From Streptomyces sp. 840.1 (GTDB taxonomy: Bacteria; Actinomycetota; Actinomycetes; Streptomycetales; Streptomycetaceae), in the NCBI RefSeq assembly GCF_003751445.1, contig NZ_RJUU01000001.1, positions 3,105,001 through 3,169,000 on the forward strand: DNA of 64,000 nucleotides. Reading direction: 5' to 3'. The notes beneath the pieces were generated by a model that saw only the letters and a list, made by a program, of their open reading frames with translations, ran no database searches and was not told where the DNA came from. Of the stretch, positions 1 through 7,945 are shown piece after piece (the first letter of the stretch is position 1; each line of letters opens with the position of its first letter). The position numbers and the translations under genes were made by a program.

Positions 1-1
1 C

Positions 2-460
2 ACGTACCGGCAGATGATCCGCCATCTGCGCTCCGAGGCCCACGCCGGCCGGATGCTGCCGTTCGCCATCGAGTACCGGGGCCGGCTGGTCGGCCAGCTG
101 ACCGTCGCCGGAATCACCTGGGGTTCGATGTGTTCGGGCCATGTCGGCTACTGGGTCGACCAGGACGTGGCCGGCCGAGGGGTGATGCCGACCGCGGTCG
201 CACTCGCCGTCGACCACTGTTTCCGCACGGTCGGACTGCACCGGATCGAGGTGTGCATTCGCCCGGAGAACGCCCCCAGCCGTCGGGTGGTGGCGAAACT
301 CGGATTCCGTGAGGAAGGGATCCGGCCCCGCTATCTGCACATCGACGGCGCCTGGCGCGACCACCTGATCTACGCGCTCACGGCCGAGGAGGTGCCCGAC
401 GGGCTGCTCCGGAGGTGGCAGCGGGCCAGGCCGGAGAAGCCTGAACATCGCACTAAATGA
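2..460 (+). CDS. rimJ: GNAT N-acetyltransferase, RimJ-like (5' partial)
   Basis: The reading frame is open to the left edge, so the N-terminus lies outside the window; the ATG at 14 is internal. The visible part is the C-terminal two thirds of a GNAT fold: an acyl-CoA binding stretch (GYWVDQDVAGRGVMPTAVAL) followed by the 'RIEVCIRPENAPSRRVVAKLGF' type segment and a final R-D-H-L-I-Y strand. These features are typical of RimJ/RimL enzymes that acetylate N-terminal residues of ribosomal proteins. In Streptomyces a rimJ-like gene commonly sits just upstream of sepX, which is the order here. The exact substrate is inferred from family only. Confidence 0.85.
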   Translation, partial: TYRQMIRHLRSEAHAGRMLPFAIEYRGRLVGQLTVAGITWGSMCSGHVGYWVDQDVAGRGVMPTAVALAVDHCFRTVGLHRIEVCIRPENAPSRRVVAKLGFREEGIRPRYLHIDGAWRDHLIYALTAEEVPDGLLRRWQRARPEKPEHRTK

Positions 461-623
461 AATATGTGTTCGAAATTGATCGCTGTTTGACTGCTAACGG
501 ACGAGCAAGCGCCGACTGTTGATCCGAACAATCACAAAAAAAGTCCGTGATATCAGCAGGATCGTGCGACACACCGCGCCAATTGGCGGATGCCTCCAGG
601 CAAACCCCTCTACGGTGTGAGAT
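461..623. promoter_or_regulatory. AT-rich intergenic region upstream of sepX
   Basis: This 163-base gap is clearly richer in A and T than its neighbours (for example the A-run near 535-543) and has no credible gene. It most likely carries the sepX promoter. No specific operator is claimed. Confidence 0.4.
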
Positions 624-1766
624 GTGAGCAGCAGCGGCCTCATCTACGCAGTCATCGTCGGGGCCTGGGCCGCCTACTTGGTGCCGATGTGGCTCCGCAG
701 GCAGGACGAGCTCAACGAAGCCCGTCCGACGGAACGCTTCAGCACCGCCATCCGGCTGCTGTCCGGACGGGCGGCGATGGAGCGCCGGTATGCCAAGGGG
801 CTGCAGGAGCGCACCGACGATGAGGCGGCGCCCGGCGCCGAGCCGGACGTGAGCACGGATCGAATGGATTCCGTCGACGTCCGGAACTTCTCCGCGCCTC
901 CGGCGCACACCGAGGCCCGGGTCCACGACCCGGCTCGTGCCCCGGAGCGTGCACCGAAGCAGCGCCCGGCCCGGGAACGCCCGGCATCCCCCACCGACCC
1001 GGCACCCGTACCCGCACGGCGCGCTCGACCGCGCCCCGGCGGGATCGACGCCGAACGAGCCCGGCGCGCGCAGCGCACGCAGGTCCTCGCACGCCGTCGC
1101 CGCACCACCGTCGTCCTCTTCCTCGCCTTCACGCTCGGCGCGGTCGTCGCGGCGGTCGGCGGCCTAGGCTTCCTCTGGGCCCCCGCCGCTCCCGCGGTGC
1201 TGCTGAGCACGTACATCGTGCATCTGCGCGCCCAGGAGCGGCGCAGGTTCGCCTTCACCATGGACCGGCGACGGGCCGAGGTGGCGGCGCAGCACCTGCG
1301 CGAGAGCCGCACGCGCAGGCACCAGCCCGCCGCGACGGCCCCCGCGGAGTCCGACGAGGACCCCGAAGCGCGTCACCCCGCCCCCGAGCCCACCCCCACG
1401 GTCTCCCCGCAGGAGGCCGGCCGCCGCGCCCTGGTCGAGCAGACGGACCACGCGGAGTGGGTGGACCAGCAGCGCGAACGCGGCCGGGTCCAGGGCGACA
1501 GCTGGGAGCCGGTCCCGGTCCCGCTGCCGACCTACGTCACGGCCCCGGTCGCCCCGCGCGCCTCGGGCGGCGTCGAGGTCGGCAACCCGGAGACCTGGAG
1601 CGCGGCCCGCTCCAGCACCGCCGAACCCACGCAGCCCCCGGCACCCCCCGTGGACCCCGCCCCGCGCCAGCGCACCAACCAGTCCCGCCGCTCCCGCGAC
1701 CGGGGCCGGACCCCCCTCTTCGACCAGTACGACGAGGACGACCGCCCCCGCGCGGCCAACGAGTGA
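624..1766 (+). CDS. sepX: SepX/GlpR-type divisome membrane protein
   Basis: 380 aa from a GTG start. The N-terminus LIYAVIVGAWAAYLVPMWL (about residues 6-24) is a membrane segment followed at once by RRQDEL. A long charged, Pro/Arg-rich linker follows, then a hairpin of two hydrophobic segments around residues 161-200, and a long disordered Pro/Arg/Asp-rich tail. This architecture, the opening motif and the position between rimJ and tRNA-Ala match SepX of Streptomyces (GlpR in Corynebacterium), a membrane protein that supports FtsZ-dependent septation and sporulation. Function is taken from the family; no enzymatic motif is visible. Confidence 0.85.
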   Translation: MSSSGLIYAVIVGAWAAYLVPMWLRRQDELNEARPTERFSTAIRLLSGRAAMERRYAKGLQERTDDEAAPGAEPDVSTDRMDSVDVRNFSAPPAHTEARVHDPARAPERAPKQRPARERPASPTDPAPVPARRARPRPGGIDAERARRAQRTQVLARRRRTTVVLFLAFTLGAVVAAVGGLGFLWAPAAPAVLLSTYIVHLRAQERRRFAFTMDRRRAEVAAQHLRESRTRRHQPAATAPAESDEDPEARHPAPEPTPTVSPQEAGRRALVEQTDHAEWVDQQRERGRVQGDSWEPVPVPLPTYVTAPVAPRASGGVEVGNPETWSAARSSTAEPTQPPAPPVDPAPRQRTNQSRRSRDRGRTPLFDQYDEDDRPRAANE

Positions 1767-1862
1767 GGCCTCCGCCCCACCCGGGGACGCCGACTCGGCT
1801 GACCAGCACCTAACCGATTTCCGAGCACCCCGTTGAGGGTGCTAAAGTTTCACTCGTTGCAA

Positions 1863-1936
1863 GGGCCTGTGGCGCAGTCTGGTAGCGCACCTCGTTCGCA
1901 TCGAGGGGGTCTGGGGTTCAAATCCCCACAGGTCCA
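1863..1936 (+). tRNA. tRNA-Ala (anticodon CGC)
   Basis: A cloverleaf can be folded by hand. The acceptor arm GGGCCTG pairs with CAGGTCC (one G-U). The D-arm region GCGCAG...GTAGCGC is present. The anticodon stem CCTCG/CGAGG has the loop TTCGCAT with CGC at 1897-1899, and the T-arm is TGGGG TTCAAAT CCCCA. The anticodon reads GCG, alanine. CCA is not encoded; the discriminator base is A1936. Confidence 0.9.
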
Positions 1937-1948
1937 CCGCACACACGA

Positions 1949-1981
1949 GATCCCGTCCGATCTGATTGATCGGGCGGGATC
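1949..1981 (+). terminator. hairpin terminator after tRNA-Ala
   Basis: GATCCCG-T-CCGATC and GATCGG-G-CGGGATC form an almost perfect stem around the loop TGATT, followed by TTGGCGTTT. It lies 12 bases after the tRNA end, the expected place for its terminator. Confidence 0.6.
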
Positions 1982-2382
1982 TTGGCGTTTCCGGGGTCTG
2001 TTCGAGGCGATGTCCGAACGCGATCGGTGCCGGACGCGGTTGCTTGGCGGTCGTCGACCTGATCTTTCGGGGTGGTTCGGGTGCGTGAGTCGTTTCTGGG
2101 CTGTCGGCGGGCATGCGTGATCCCGGCTGGAGCTGCTGGGGTTTCAGATGGCCTCGTGGATCTCCGGCCCTGTGGGCGGGGCAGCCCGGCCGCGTCGGGG
2201 GGCGTGGATGCCGATCCAGCCAGCGCGGCGACTTCGTGGGAGGTGCCGGTCGCTTGTGTTCGGGTGGTCTGAGCGACCTCGTCAACGCCCAGTCGAAAGT
2301 GCTGGACGCTGCCGGACGAAGCGCGGCGGACTGGCGGGCCGACGGAGCAGAAGCTACGACCGCCACCGAAACGGCGCGGGCG
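1982..2382. other. gene-free stretch after tRNA-Ala
   Basis: Open frames exist on both strands because of high GC, but none has recognisable motifs, a good ribosome-binding site or sensible codon use. No integrase or attachment-site repeat of the tRNA 3' end is seen here. Confidence 0.4.
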
Positions 2383-3834
2383 TCAGCCCCGGTCCGGACG
2401 CGTCACCCGGTCATAGCGCGCCCGCCCCACCCCCGCCGCGACCGTCAGCGGGATCGTGAGGAGGGCGGCCGTCAGGAACAGGCCCCTGTACGCGTGGTGT
2501 TCCGCGGGGCCGGCGGCGATGGCGCTCGCCAGGGCGCTGCCGACGTAAAGGGCCAGGCCGAACATCGCCACACCGGTGGCGCGGGCCGCCGGGGACAGGC
2601 CGGTGGCCCAGGACTGGATCGTGGAGTGCATGAACGACCAGCCGCCGCCGAGCAGCAGCGTGCACACCACCAGCGCGGGCACCGACCGGCTGGCCGCCGC
2701 GAGGCCGAAGGCCAGGGCCATCTGCACCCCGCCGACCACCATCAGCCGCACCGGCGTCCAGCGCCCCACCAGCCGCTTCACCGTCTGGGCCGCAGCCATG
2801 GAGCCCACCCCGTACAGCGCGGACACCGCGCCGGCCAGCATCGCCGACGCCCCCTGGGCCTCCAGGGCGGGCGCGATGTACGTCAAAAAGCCCAGCAGGA
2901 CCGCGCCTTCGAGCATGGCCACCGCCATCACGTACCACTGCCAGCGCGAGCGCAGGACGACCTTGAACGGGGTGAGCAGCGCCCCCGGCGCCGCACGCGG
3001 CGGCTCCGGCAGGCGGCGCAGGGCGACGGCCAGGTAGGCGGCGATTACGCCGGGCAGCGCGAAGACGAGACGCCAGCTCACGAAGTGCGCCAGGGCGCCG
3101 GCGGCGACGGTCGCCACGGCCGTGCCCAGGGCGAACGCGGTCATCAGCTCGCTCAGCGGGCGCTGGCGGACCGCCGCGGGCACGGTGTCCCCGATGTAGG
3201 TGATGGACGCGGCGATGGACGCCGCGAAGAACGCGCCGGCCGCGGCCCGCGCCACGATCAGCACCGTCGCGTCGGGCGCGAGCACCGAGCAGAGCGCGGC
3301 GACCGCGGCGCCGGCCAGGGAGATCCGCATGACGCGCACCCGGCCGAGCCGGTCGCTGGCCAGTCCCCACACCGGCTGCATTAGACCGTAGGCGAGGAAG
3401 TAGCCGCTGGCCGCGAGCATCACCGTCGGCAGCGCTACGCCCAGCTGGGCGCCGATGAGCAGCAGCATCGGGGTGATGCAGAAGCGGTCGAAGTTGCTGA
3501 CAAACCCGGCGGCCCGCAGCAGCCGTAACGAGGCGGCAGGCAGGGCCGGCAGCGCGGGCGGCACGGGCAGCGCGGGTGCCTCCGGCGGCGATACGGGAGC
3601 CTCCCCGGGCGCAGGGGCTGCCGCGCCACGCGCCGCCGAAGGGGCGGCGGCGTGCCCGGCTCCCTCGGCGGACCCGGACGGGACGGCGGGCCCGGATGCG
3701 GCGGCTGACCCGGACGGGGCGGCGGGCCCGGATGCGGCGGCTGACCCGGCCGAGTCCGCGGACCCGGCCGAGTCCGCGGGCCTCGCCGGGCCGGCGGGCC
3801 CCGCTGAGTCGGTGGTTTCCGTATGGGCGTCCAT
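2383..3834 (-). CDS. MFS transporter with Ala/Gly/Pro/Ser-rich N-terminal extension
   Basis: 483 aa. The ATG at 3834 (MDAHTE...) is preferred because AGGAGA lies 7 bases upstream; the ORF opens 21 bases earlier. After a low-complexity, repeat-built extension of about 100 residues come 12 hydrophobic segments with the MFS loop 2-3 motif (GLASDRLGRVRVMRISL) and a second-half counterpart (VKRLVGRWTPVRLMVVGG), as in drug or metabolite efflux carriers of the major facilitator superfamily. It is divergent from the XRE-type regulator at 3991, which may control it. Substrate is unknown. The extension is unusual and varies through tandem repeats. Confidence 0.8.
   Translation of the reverse strand: MDAHTETTDSAGPAGPARPADSAGSADSAGSAAASGPAAPSGSAAASGPAVPSGSAEGAGHAAAPSAARGAAAPAPGEAPVSPPEAPALPVPPALPALPAASLRLLRAAGFVSNFDRFCITPMLLLIGAQLGVALPTVMLAASGYFLAYGLMQPVWGLASDRLGRVRVMRISLAGAAVAALCSVLAPDATVLIVARAAAGAFFAASIAASITYIGDTVPAAVRQRPLSELMTAFALGTAVATVAAGALAHFVSWRLVFALPGVIAAYLAVALRRLPEPPRAAPGALLTPFKVVLRSRWQWYVMAVAMLEGAVLLGFLTYIAPALEAQGASAMLAGAVSALYGVGSMAAAQTVKRLVGRWTPVRLMVVGGVQMALAFGLAAASRSVPALVVCTLLLGGGWSFMHSTIQSWATGLSPAARATGVAMFGLALYVGSALASAIAAGPAEHHAYRGLFLTAALLTIPLTVAAGVGRARYDRVTRPDRG
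3671..3778 (-). repeat. tandem repeats inside the MFS N-terminal coding region
   Basis: Two 36-base units (3671-3706 and 3707-3742, one mismatch) are followed by two identical 18-base units (3743-3760, 3761-3778). All lengths are multiples of three, so copy-number change would keep the frame and only lengthen or shorten the Ala/Gly/Pro/Ser-rich extension. Confidence 0.85.
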
Positions 3835-3990
3835 GACGGCTCTCCTTTGTGGCAATCCTGCGGTGGTCGCTCAGTCCCGCACCAGACCCGGCCTGGCTGG
3901 TGGTTCCACCCCATCACCGCCGGTGAGCGGCGCGGCCCCGCAGCCGATTACCCTTGCTCACACCCTGGGAGTGCGGGGCGAGGAGGGATC

Positions 3991-4821
3991 ATGAACGGCG
4001 GCGCGGGCAGCGTCCGGGACCGGGAACTGGGCGCGTTCCTGCGCTCGCGGCGTGAGCGGCTGACGCCCGCCGAGCTGGGGCTGCCCGGGTCCGCACGGCG
4101 GCGCACCCCGGGGCTGCGGCGCGAGGAGGTCGCGGAGCTCGCCGGGATCAGCAGCTCCTGGTACGCGTGGCTGGAGCAGGGCCGGGTGCGCACGTCGGAA
4201 CAGGTGCTCCGGGCGGTGGCGCGGGCGCTGCGCCTGGACGCGGACGAGACCGCGCACGTGCTGTCGTTCCTGGAGCACGCCGCGCCGGACGAACACCCGC
4301 CGGGATGGGTCTCGCGCAACCTGCTGACCCTGGTGGAGGCACTGACGCCCAACCCGGCCGTGGTGCTCGACCCGCACTGGGACCTGCTGGCCTGGAACTC
4401 GGGGTACGCAGCCCTGCTCACCGATCCGGCCAGGCTCGCGCCCAAGCAGCGCAACCTGCTGTGGCTGGTGTTCCGCTGGGCGCCCGCCCGTACGCTGCTG
4501 GCCAGTTGGGAGCCCGAGGCGCGGAGCCTGTTGGGTCAGTTCCGGGCGAAGGCGGCCCGACATCCCGAGGACGGCCGGTACGTCGAGATCACCGCGGAAC
4601 TGCTCGCCGACCCGGACGCGGCGCGCTGGTACGGCCGCCGGGAGACCTCGGCGTTCCATCCCGCCGTACGCCACTTCCGGCATCCGGCCGCCGGCGATCT
4701 GCGGCTGCGCTACGTCAAGCTCGCCGCCGTCGACGAGCCGGGCCACCATCTGCTCGCCTACCTGCCCGACGACCCGGCGACGCAACAGGCCCTGGGAACG
4801 CTGGGGGCGCCGGGCCGCTGA
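3991..4821 (+). CDS. XRE-family regulator with MmyB-like ligand-binding domain
   Basis: 276 aa; start chosen at ATG 3991 behind GAGGAGGG. The N-terminal quarter is a helix-turn-helix ([20 protein letters not shown] followed by [21 protein letters not shown]). The rest has hallmarks of the MmyB/MLTR ligand-binding domain: [16 protein letters not shown] near the middle, LLWLVFRW, and the W-Y-G / [11 protein letters not shown] segment near the end. Family members in Streptomyces often sit divergent from the oxidoreductase or exporter they control, here the MFS gene at 2383-3834. The ligand is unknown. Confidence 0.85.
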   Translation: MNGGAGSVRDRELGAFLRSRRERLTPAELGLPGSARRRTPGLRREEVAELAGISSSWYAWLEQGRVRTSEQVLRAVARALRLDADETAHVLSFLEHAAPDEHPPGWVSRNLLTLVEALTPNPAVVLDPHWDLLAWNSGYAALLTDPARLAPKQRNLLWLVFRWAPARTLLASWEPEARSLLGQFRAKAARHPEDGRYVEITAELLADPDAARWYGRRETSAFHPAVRHFRHPAAGDLRLRYVKLAAVDEPGHHLLAYLPDDPATQQALGTLGAPGR

Positions 4822-4832
4822 GCGGGGTGCGG

Positions 4833-4867
4833 CGCCGCCCCGCGTACCGACGGCACGCGGGGCGGCG
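4833..4867 (+). terminator. GC-rich hairpin terminator
   Basis: Perfect 13-base arms CGCCGCCCCGCGT (4833-4845) and its complement (4855-4867) around a 9-base loop, 11 bases after the regulator stop. Confidence 0.75.
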
Positions 4868-4924
4868 GGGCGAGGAGGGGCGGGCCAGGGCGACCGCCCC
4901 CCCGCCCTCAGGTGCGCGACCCGC

Positions 4925-5140
4925 TCAGGAGGTGAGCACCGCCTTCATCACCGACCCGTCCGCGACCGCCCCGAGCGCGTCGGCGTGCCGCTCCAGCGGG
5001 AACGGCGTGACCAGGCTCGCCAGGTCGAAGCGGGCGGTGAGCGCGGGCAACAGGCATACGTACTCGACGAGATGGGCTCCGGTGAAGGCCCAGGAGCCGA
5101 TGACGTCCAGCTGCCGGTGCACGATCGGGTGCGGGCTGAC
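4925..5140 (-). pseudogene. C-terminal remnant of a zinc-type alcohol dehydrogenase
   Basis: Minus-strand translation from about 5140 to the stop at 4925 reads [20 protein letters not shown], ... [20 protein letters not shown], ... [13 protein letters not shown], the last ~70 residues of a medium-chain (MDR) alcohol dehydrogenase. The upstream 80% is gone; the frame runs directly into the opposite-strand transposase fragment that starts near 5130. The open frame to 5503 is therefore a chance fusion with IS sequence, not a gene. Confidence 0.7.
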
Positions 5141-5419
5141 AAGGCGTACGCCTCCCGCAGGAACCGCGCCTACCTGCGCCGCCGCGGGATCCGCTGCACC
5201 ATCCCGGACAAGGCCGACCAGGCCCGCAACCGCCAGAAGCTCGGCTCCCGCGGTGGCCGGCCGCCACGCTTCGACCCGGTCGACTACCGCGAGCGCCATG
5301 CGGTCGAGTGTGGGATCAACCGGCTCAAGAGACACCGTGCGGTCGCCACGCGATACGACAAGCTCGCTGTCCGCTACGAGGCGACCGTGCTGGTCGCAGC
5401 CATCAGCGAGTGGCTGTGA
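5128..5419 (+). pseudogene. IS5-family transposase C-terminal fragment
   Basis: About 97 residues from [20 protein letters not shown] to [12 protein letters not shown] and a stop at 5419. The pieces [49 protein letters not shown] and [13 protein letters not shown] are the end of the DDE domain of a Streptomyces IS5-type transposase, including the last acidic residue in the '[10 protein letters not shown]' helix. No N-terminal half or inverted repeat is present, so it is a dead fragment, abutting the broken dehydrogenase at its left end. Confidence 0.8.
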
Positions 5420-5429
5420 CCTTGGGCCG

Positions 5430-5951
5430 TCACGTGGTGGGATCCACGTTCCATGCCGTGGGCAGATCGCTGCCGCAGAAGACGCAGACGAAGTCGTCCT
5501 CACGGACGATGTTGCGCTCCTGACAGTCAGGGCATCGCCGGAACATCACCTCGTGGGTGAAGCCGGAGGGCCGCTGGAGCTCTGCAGCGTCCAGGGCGCG
5601 GGCGACTTCCGCCCAGGAGGTGACATCTGGGCAGTAGCCGGTGGACTGGTTGCTGACCTCGCTCACGGTCCACCGGTCTGCCTCGCGCATGAAGCTGATC
5701 TCACATGCGCTCAGGACCATGTCTCCGCCAGCACAGGCCACGTGCTCGCTCCGGCGCGCCGCCAGCCGAAGCACACCGTCCACGCCGACCACGAAGGTGA
5801 ACGGTTCGGCCAGCTCGACCGCCGACTGCTCCACAATCCAGCCGTCGAAGTCAGCCGCCGAGCCGATACGACGCCCGCCGTCACCAGGCCGGACCGCGGC
5901 CTTCAGCTCGACCGGTCCGACATATCGATAACTCCGCCCCCGCCCAGTCAC
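5430..5951 (-). CDS. hypothetical protein with C-terminal zinc ribbon
   Basis: 173 aa from GTG 5951 (VTGRGRSYRYVGP...); the ORF could open at GTG 5981, but the extra residues include non-conserved-looking sequence from a recombination edge. The C-terminus carries a CPDC-X12-CVFC zinc ribbon (about residues 150-168). The middle part (FVVGVDGVLRLAARRSEHV, GGDMVLSACEI, VSNQSTGYCPDVTSW) looks like a well conserved Streptomyces family of unknown function. The gene is intact although both flanks are gene fragments. Confidence 0.65.
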   Translation of the reverse strand: MTGRGRSYRYVGPVELKAAVRPGDGGRRIGSAADFDGWIVEQSAVELAEPFTFVVGVDGVLRLAARRSEHVACAGGDMVLSACEISFMREADRWTVSEVSNQSTGYCPDVTSWAEVARALDAAELQRPSGFTHEVMFRRCPDCQERNIVREDDFVCVFCGSDLPTAWNVDPTT

Positions 5952-5961
5952 GTCAGCCAAC

Positions 5962-6129
5962 CTAGAGCACTTCCGACACACGCCCTAGTCGACCCGTCAC
6001 GTCGTCAGAGCCAGTTGCTACGTCAAGGCGCACGCCAGGGCGAAGCAGACCAATCCACCTGTCGGCATCCCCGGGCGACAGATGCTGCAAGGCAAGGGAG
6101 CGAAGGGCATCCCGGGAACCATGTGTCAT
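5962..6129 (-). pseudogene. N-terminal fragment of a DUF1963 (YwqG)-like protein
   Basis: From ATG 6129 the frame reads MTHGSRDALRSLALQHLSPG, then DADRWIGLLRPGVRLDVATG, SDDVTGRLG, and leaves the family pattern and stops a few residues later. RWxxLLRPGxRL...GRLGG is, to my recollection, the usual opening of Streptomyces DUF1963 proteins, which are about 250 aa or longer. The loss point lies just upstream of the zinc-ribbon gene, so this looks like the other edge of the same rearrangement that broke the dehydrogenase. Confidence 0.45.
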
Positions 6130-6153
6130 GCGCCCGATCATCCGCGGCGCCAC

Positions 6154-6469
6154 TGACAGCGACTGAGAGGGCGCGCATCCGTTGGCGGTCCGCCGCTGAC
6201 CCTTCGCTTCCCGACCCGACCCGTCCCGTCCCGTCCCTTCGTCTCTCTGTTTCCGGTCGTGGCCGTTGTCGCCCTGCTCGGCCGCACGGCCGACCTGCCT
6301 CGGTCGCAGGGCGCGGCATTCCTTCCGCAGAGTTCACCGAACGGCTGGACAGGGCGCGGGACGGTGGTCCGGGGGAGGAGTTCCTGCGCACGCCGGCCGG
6401 CCGGTCCCCGCAGACCAGCCGCAAGAGGTGCGCCCGGCGCACCGGTTGGGCGGCCCGGCGCGCCCCCGG
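6154..6469. other. gene-free stretch downstream of the ROK gene
   Basis: No gene is recognised. The C/T-rich stretch near 6205-6250 holds short CCCGT repeats. The long minus-strand open frame here (6138-7133) is a shadow of the ROK gene. Confidence 0.4.
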
Positions 6470-7759
6470 TCAGTTCTTGATCCGGTCCTCCAGAGCGGTG
6501 CGCCAGGCCGGGAGGACCGTCTCGCGCGCCGGTGCGCTGCCGCGTCCGCCCCGGCTCAGGAAGTCCGACAGCGGCAGGGACGCGGCGCCCACGGTGACCG
6601 CGTCGGGGCCCAGCCTGCCCAGCTCCACGGTGACCTTCGAGGCCGGGTGGGACAGGGAGTAGGCCACGGCGTGGGCCCGGACCTCGTCGAGGTGGCGGGC
6701 CCCGAACTGCAGCCCCGCCCAGCCGCCGATCAGGACGCGGTCGGGCTGGAGGAGGTTGATGAGACCCGCCACCCCGGCGCCCAGGTACTCGGCGGTCTCC
6801 CGGACCAGCGCGCGGGCCACGGGGTCGGGCCGGGTGCCGTCGTCCGGGGCGGCCGCGGCGAGCAGCGCGGTGAGGCGGGTCTCCTGGTCGACGCCTTCCG
6901 GAGGGTGCCCGCCGACCTCCTGCCAACGCTGCACGAGGGCCTCCGCGCCCGCGTACGCCTCCAGGCATCCCGATGAGCCGCAACGGCACTGCCGGCCGCC
7001 CACCCGCACGGTCAGATGGCCCCATTCCAGGGCCCGACCCTGGGGGGCGTCCTCCGCGAAGAGGCACGCGCTGACGCCGGAGCCGAAGAGGATCGCCACG
7101 GCGCTGTGCGCACCCCGGCCGGCCCCGAACCACATCTCGGCCCGGCCGAGCGTCTTGGCCCCGTTGTCGATGACGTAGGGCACGGAGTGCGGGAGGCTGC
7201 CGGCCTCGCGCAGCAGCGTCTCCAGGGGGACCGCGTCCCAGCCGATGGTCTGGCCGTGCACGATGGCGCCCCGCACCGGATCGTGCTCCACGACGCCGGG
7301 GACGCCGATGCCGACGCCGATGAGACCCTCCGCCCCGAGCCCGGCCGTCGCCAGCACCTCGTCGATGCCGCTGCGGATGTGGTCCACGATCTGGTCCACT
7401 TCGTATACGTTCGCCGCCAGCGGCCTTTCGGTGCGGGCGAGTTCGGCCAGGGTGAAGTCGAGGGCCGCGACACGCACCCGGGTCTCCCCGACGTCGATGC
7501 CGATCAGATGGCCGTGACCTGGGTTGACCCGGAGCAGGGCGCGCGGGCGCCCGCCGTCCGACTCCACGCTGCCGGCCTCCTCCACCAGGTCATCGGCGAC
7601 GAGTTCGGTGACCACGTTGCTGACGGAACCCGAGCTGAGACCGGTGGCGGTGCCCAGCTCCGGGCGGCTCATCGGCCCATCGAAATACAAATGTTGCAAT
7701 ACGGCCGCACGGCTGCTCCGGCGCAGGTCACGCACCGTACGTCTGGTCCGCTGGGCCAT
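6470..7759 (-). CDS. ROK-family transcriptional repressor
   Basis: 429 aa. Residues 1-80 form a MarR-like winged helix (RSSRAAVLQHLYFDGPMSRP ... LGTATGLSSGSVSNVVTELV). The rest is the ROK sugar-kinase-like fold: GHLIGIDVGETRVRVAALDF nucleotide-binding start, GVGIGVPGVVEHD, NGAKTLGRAEMWFGAGRG, and the cysteine zinc site in GGRQCRCGSSGCLEAYAG. Such XylR/NagC-type proteins bind a sugar or sugar phosphate and release an operator. It is divergent from the sugar ABC importer at 7946, the natural target. Confidence 0.92.
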   Translation of the reverse strand: MAQRTRRTVRDLRRSSRAAVLQHLYFDGPMSRPELGTATGLSSGSVSNVVTELVADDLVEEAGSVESDGGRPRALLRVNPGHGHLIGIDVGETRVRVAALDFTLAELARTERPLAANVYEVDQIVDHIRSGIDEVLATAGLGAEGLIGVGIGVPGVVEHDPVRGAIVHGQTIGWDAVPLETLLREAGSLPHSVPYVIDNGAKTLGRAEMWFGAGRGAHSAVAILFGSGVSACLFAEDAPQGRALEWGHLTVRVGGRQCRCGSSGCLEAYAGAEALVQRWQEVGGHPPEGVDQETRLTALLAAAAPDDGTRPDPVARALVRETAEYLGAGVAGLINLLQPDRVLIGGWAGLQFGARHLDEVRAHAVAYSLSHPASKVTVELGRLGPDAVTVGAASLPLSDFLSRGGRGSAPARETVLPAWRTALEDRIKN

Positions 7760-7810
7760 CTGGGCTCCTTCCCCGCTCGCTCGGCAGGCACGCTACCGCG
7801 CCTCCGGCTC

Positions 7811-7857
7811 TTGACGCGACCTTCTCATGAGGCTTAACTCACGCCATAAATTAAGCC
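7811..7857 (+). promoter_or_regulatory. promoter and candidate ROK operator of the ABC importer
   Basis: TTGACG (7811-7816) and TTAACT (7834-7839) are 17 bases apart. Overlapping the -10 is the inverted repeat GGCTTAA (7831-7837) / TTAAGCC (7851-7857). The AT-rich block stands out in this GC-rich intergenic region. The assignment to the ROK protein is inference from position. Confidence 0.45.
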
Positions 7858-7945
7858 ATGGGGGTTGCGTGGCCGCTCGCCGGGTTCCGGTCGCGGACTC
7901 GGCACGTCCGGCTTGGACGCTCCTCAGGAAGGGACACCTGGAGCC

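Noticed and set aside
1863..2400. tRNA-Ala as an integration site of a mobile element
   Set aside because: No integrase, no excisionase and no repeat of the tRNA 3' end were seen downstream.
4985..5419. 144-aa plus-strand protein
   Set aside because: The first ~48 codons are antisense to the dehydrogenase remnant; only the later part is transposase.
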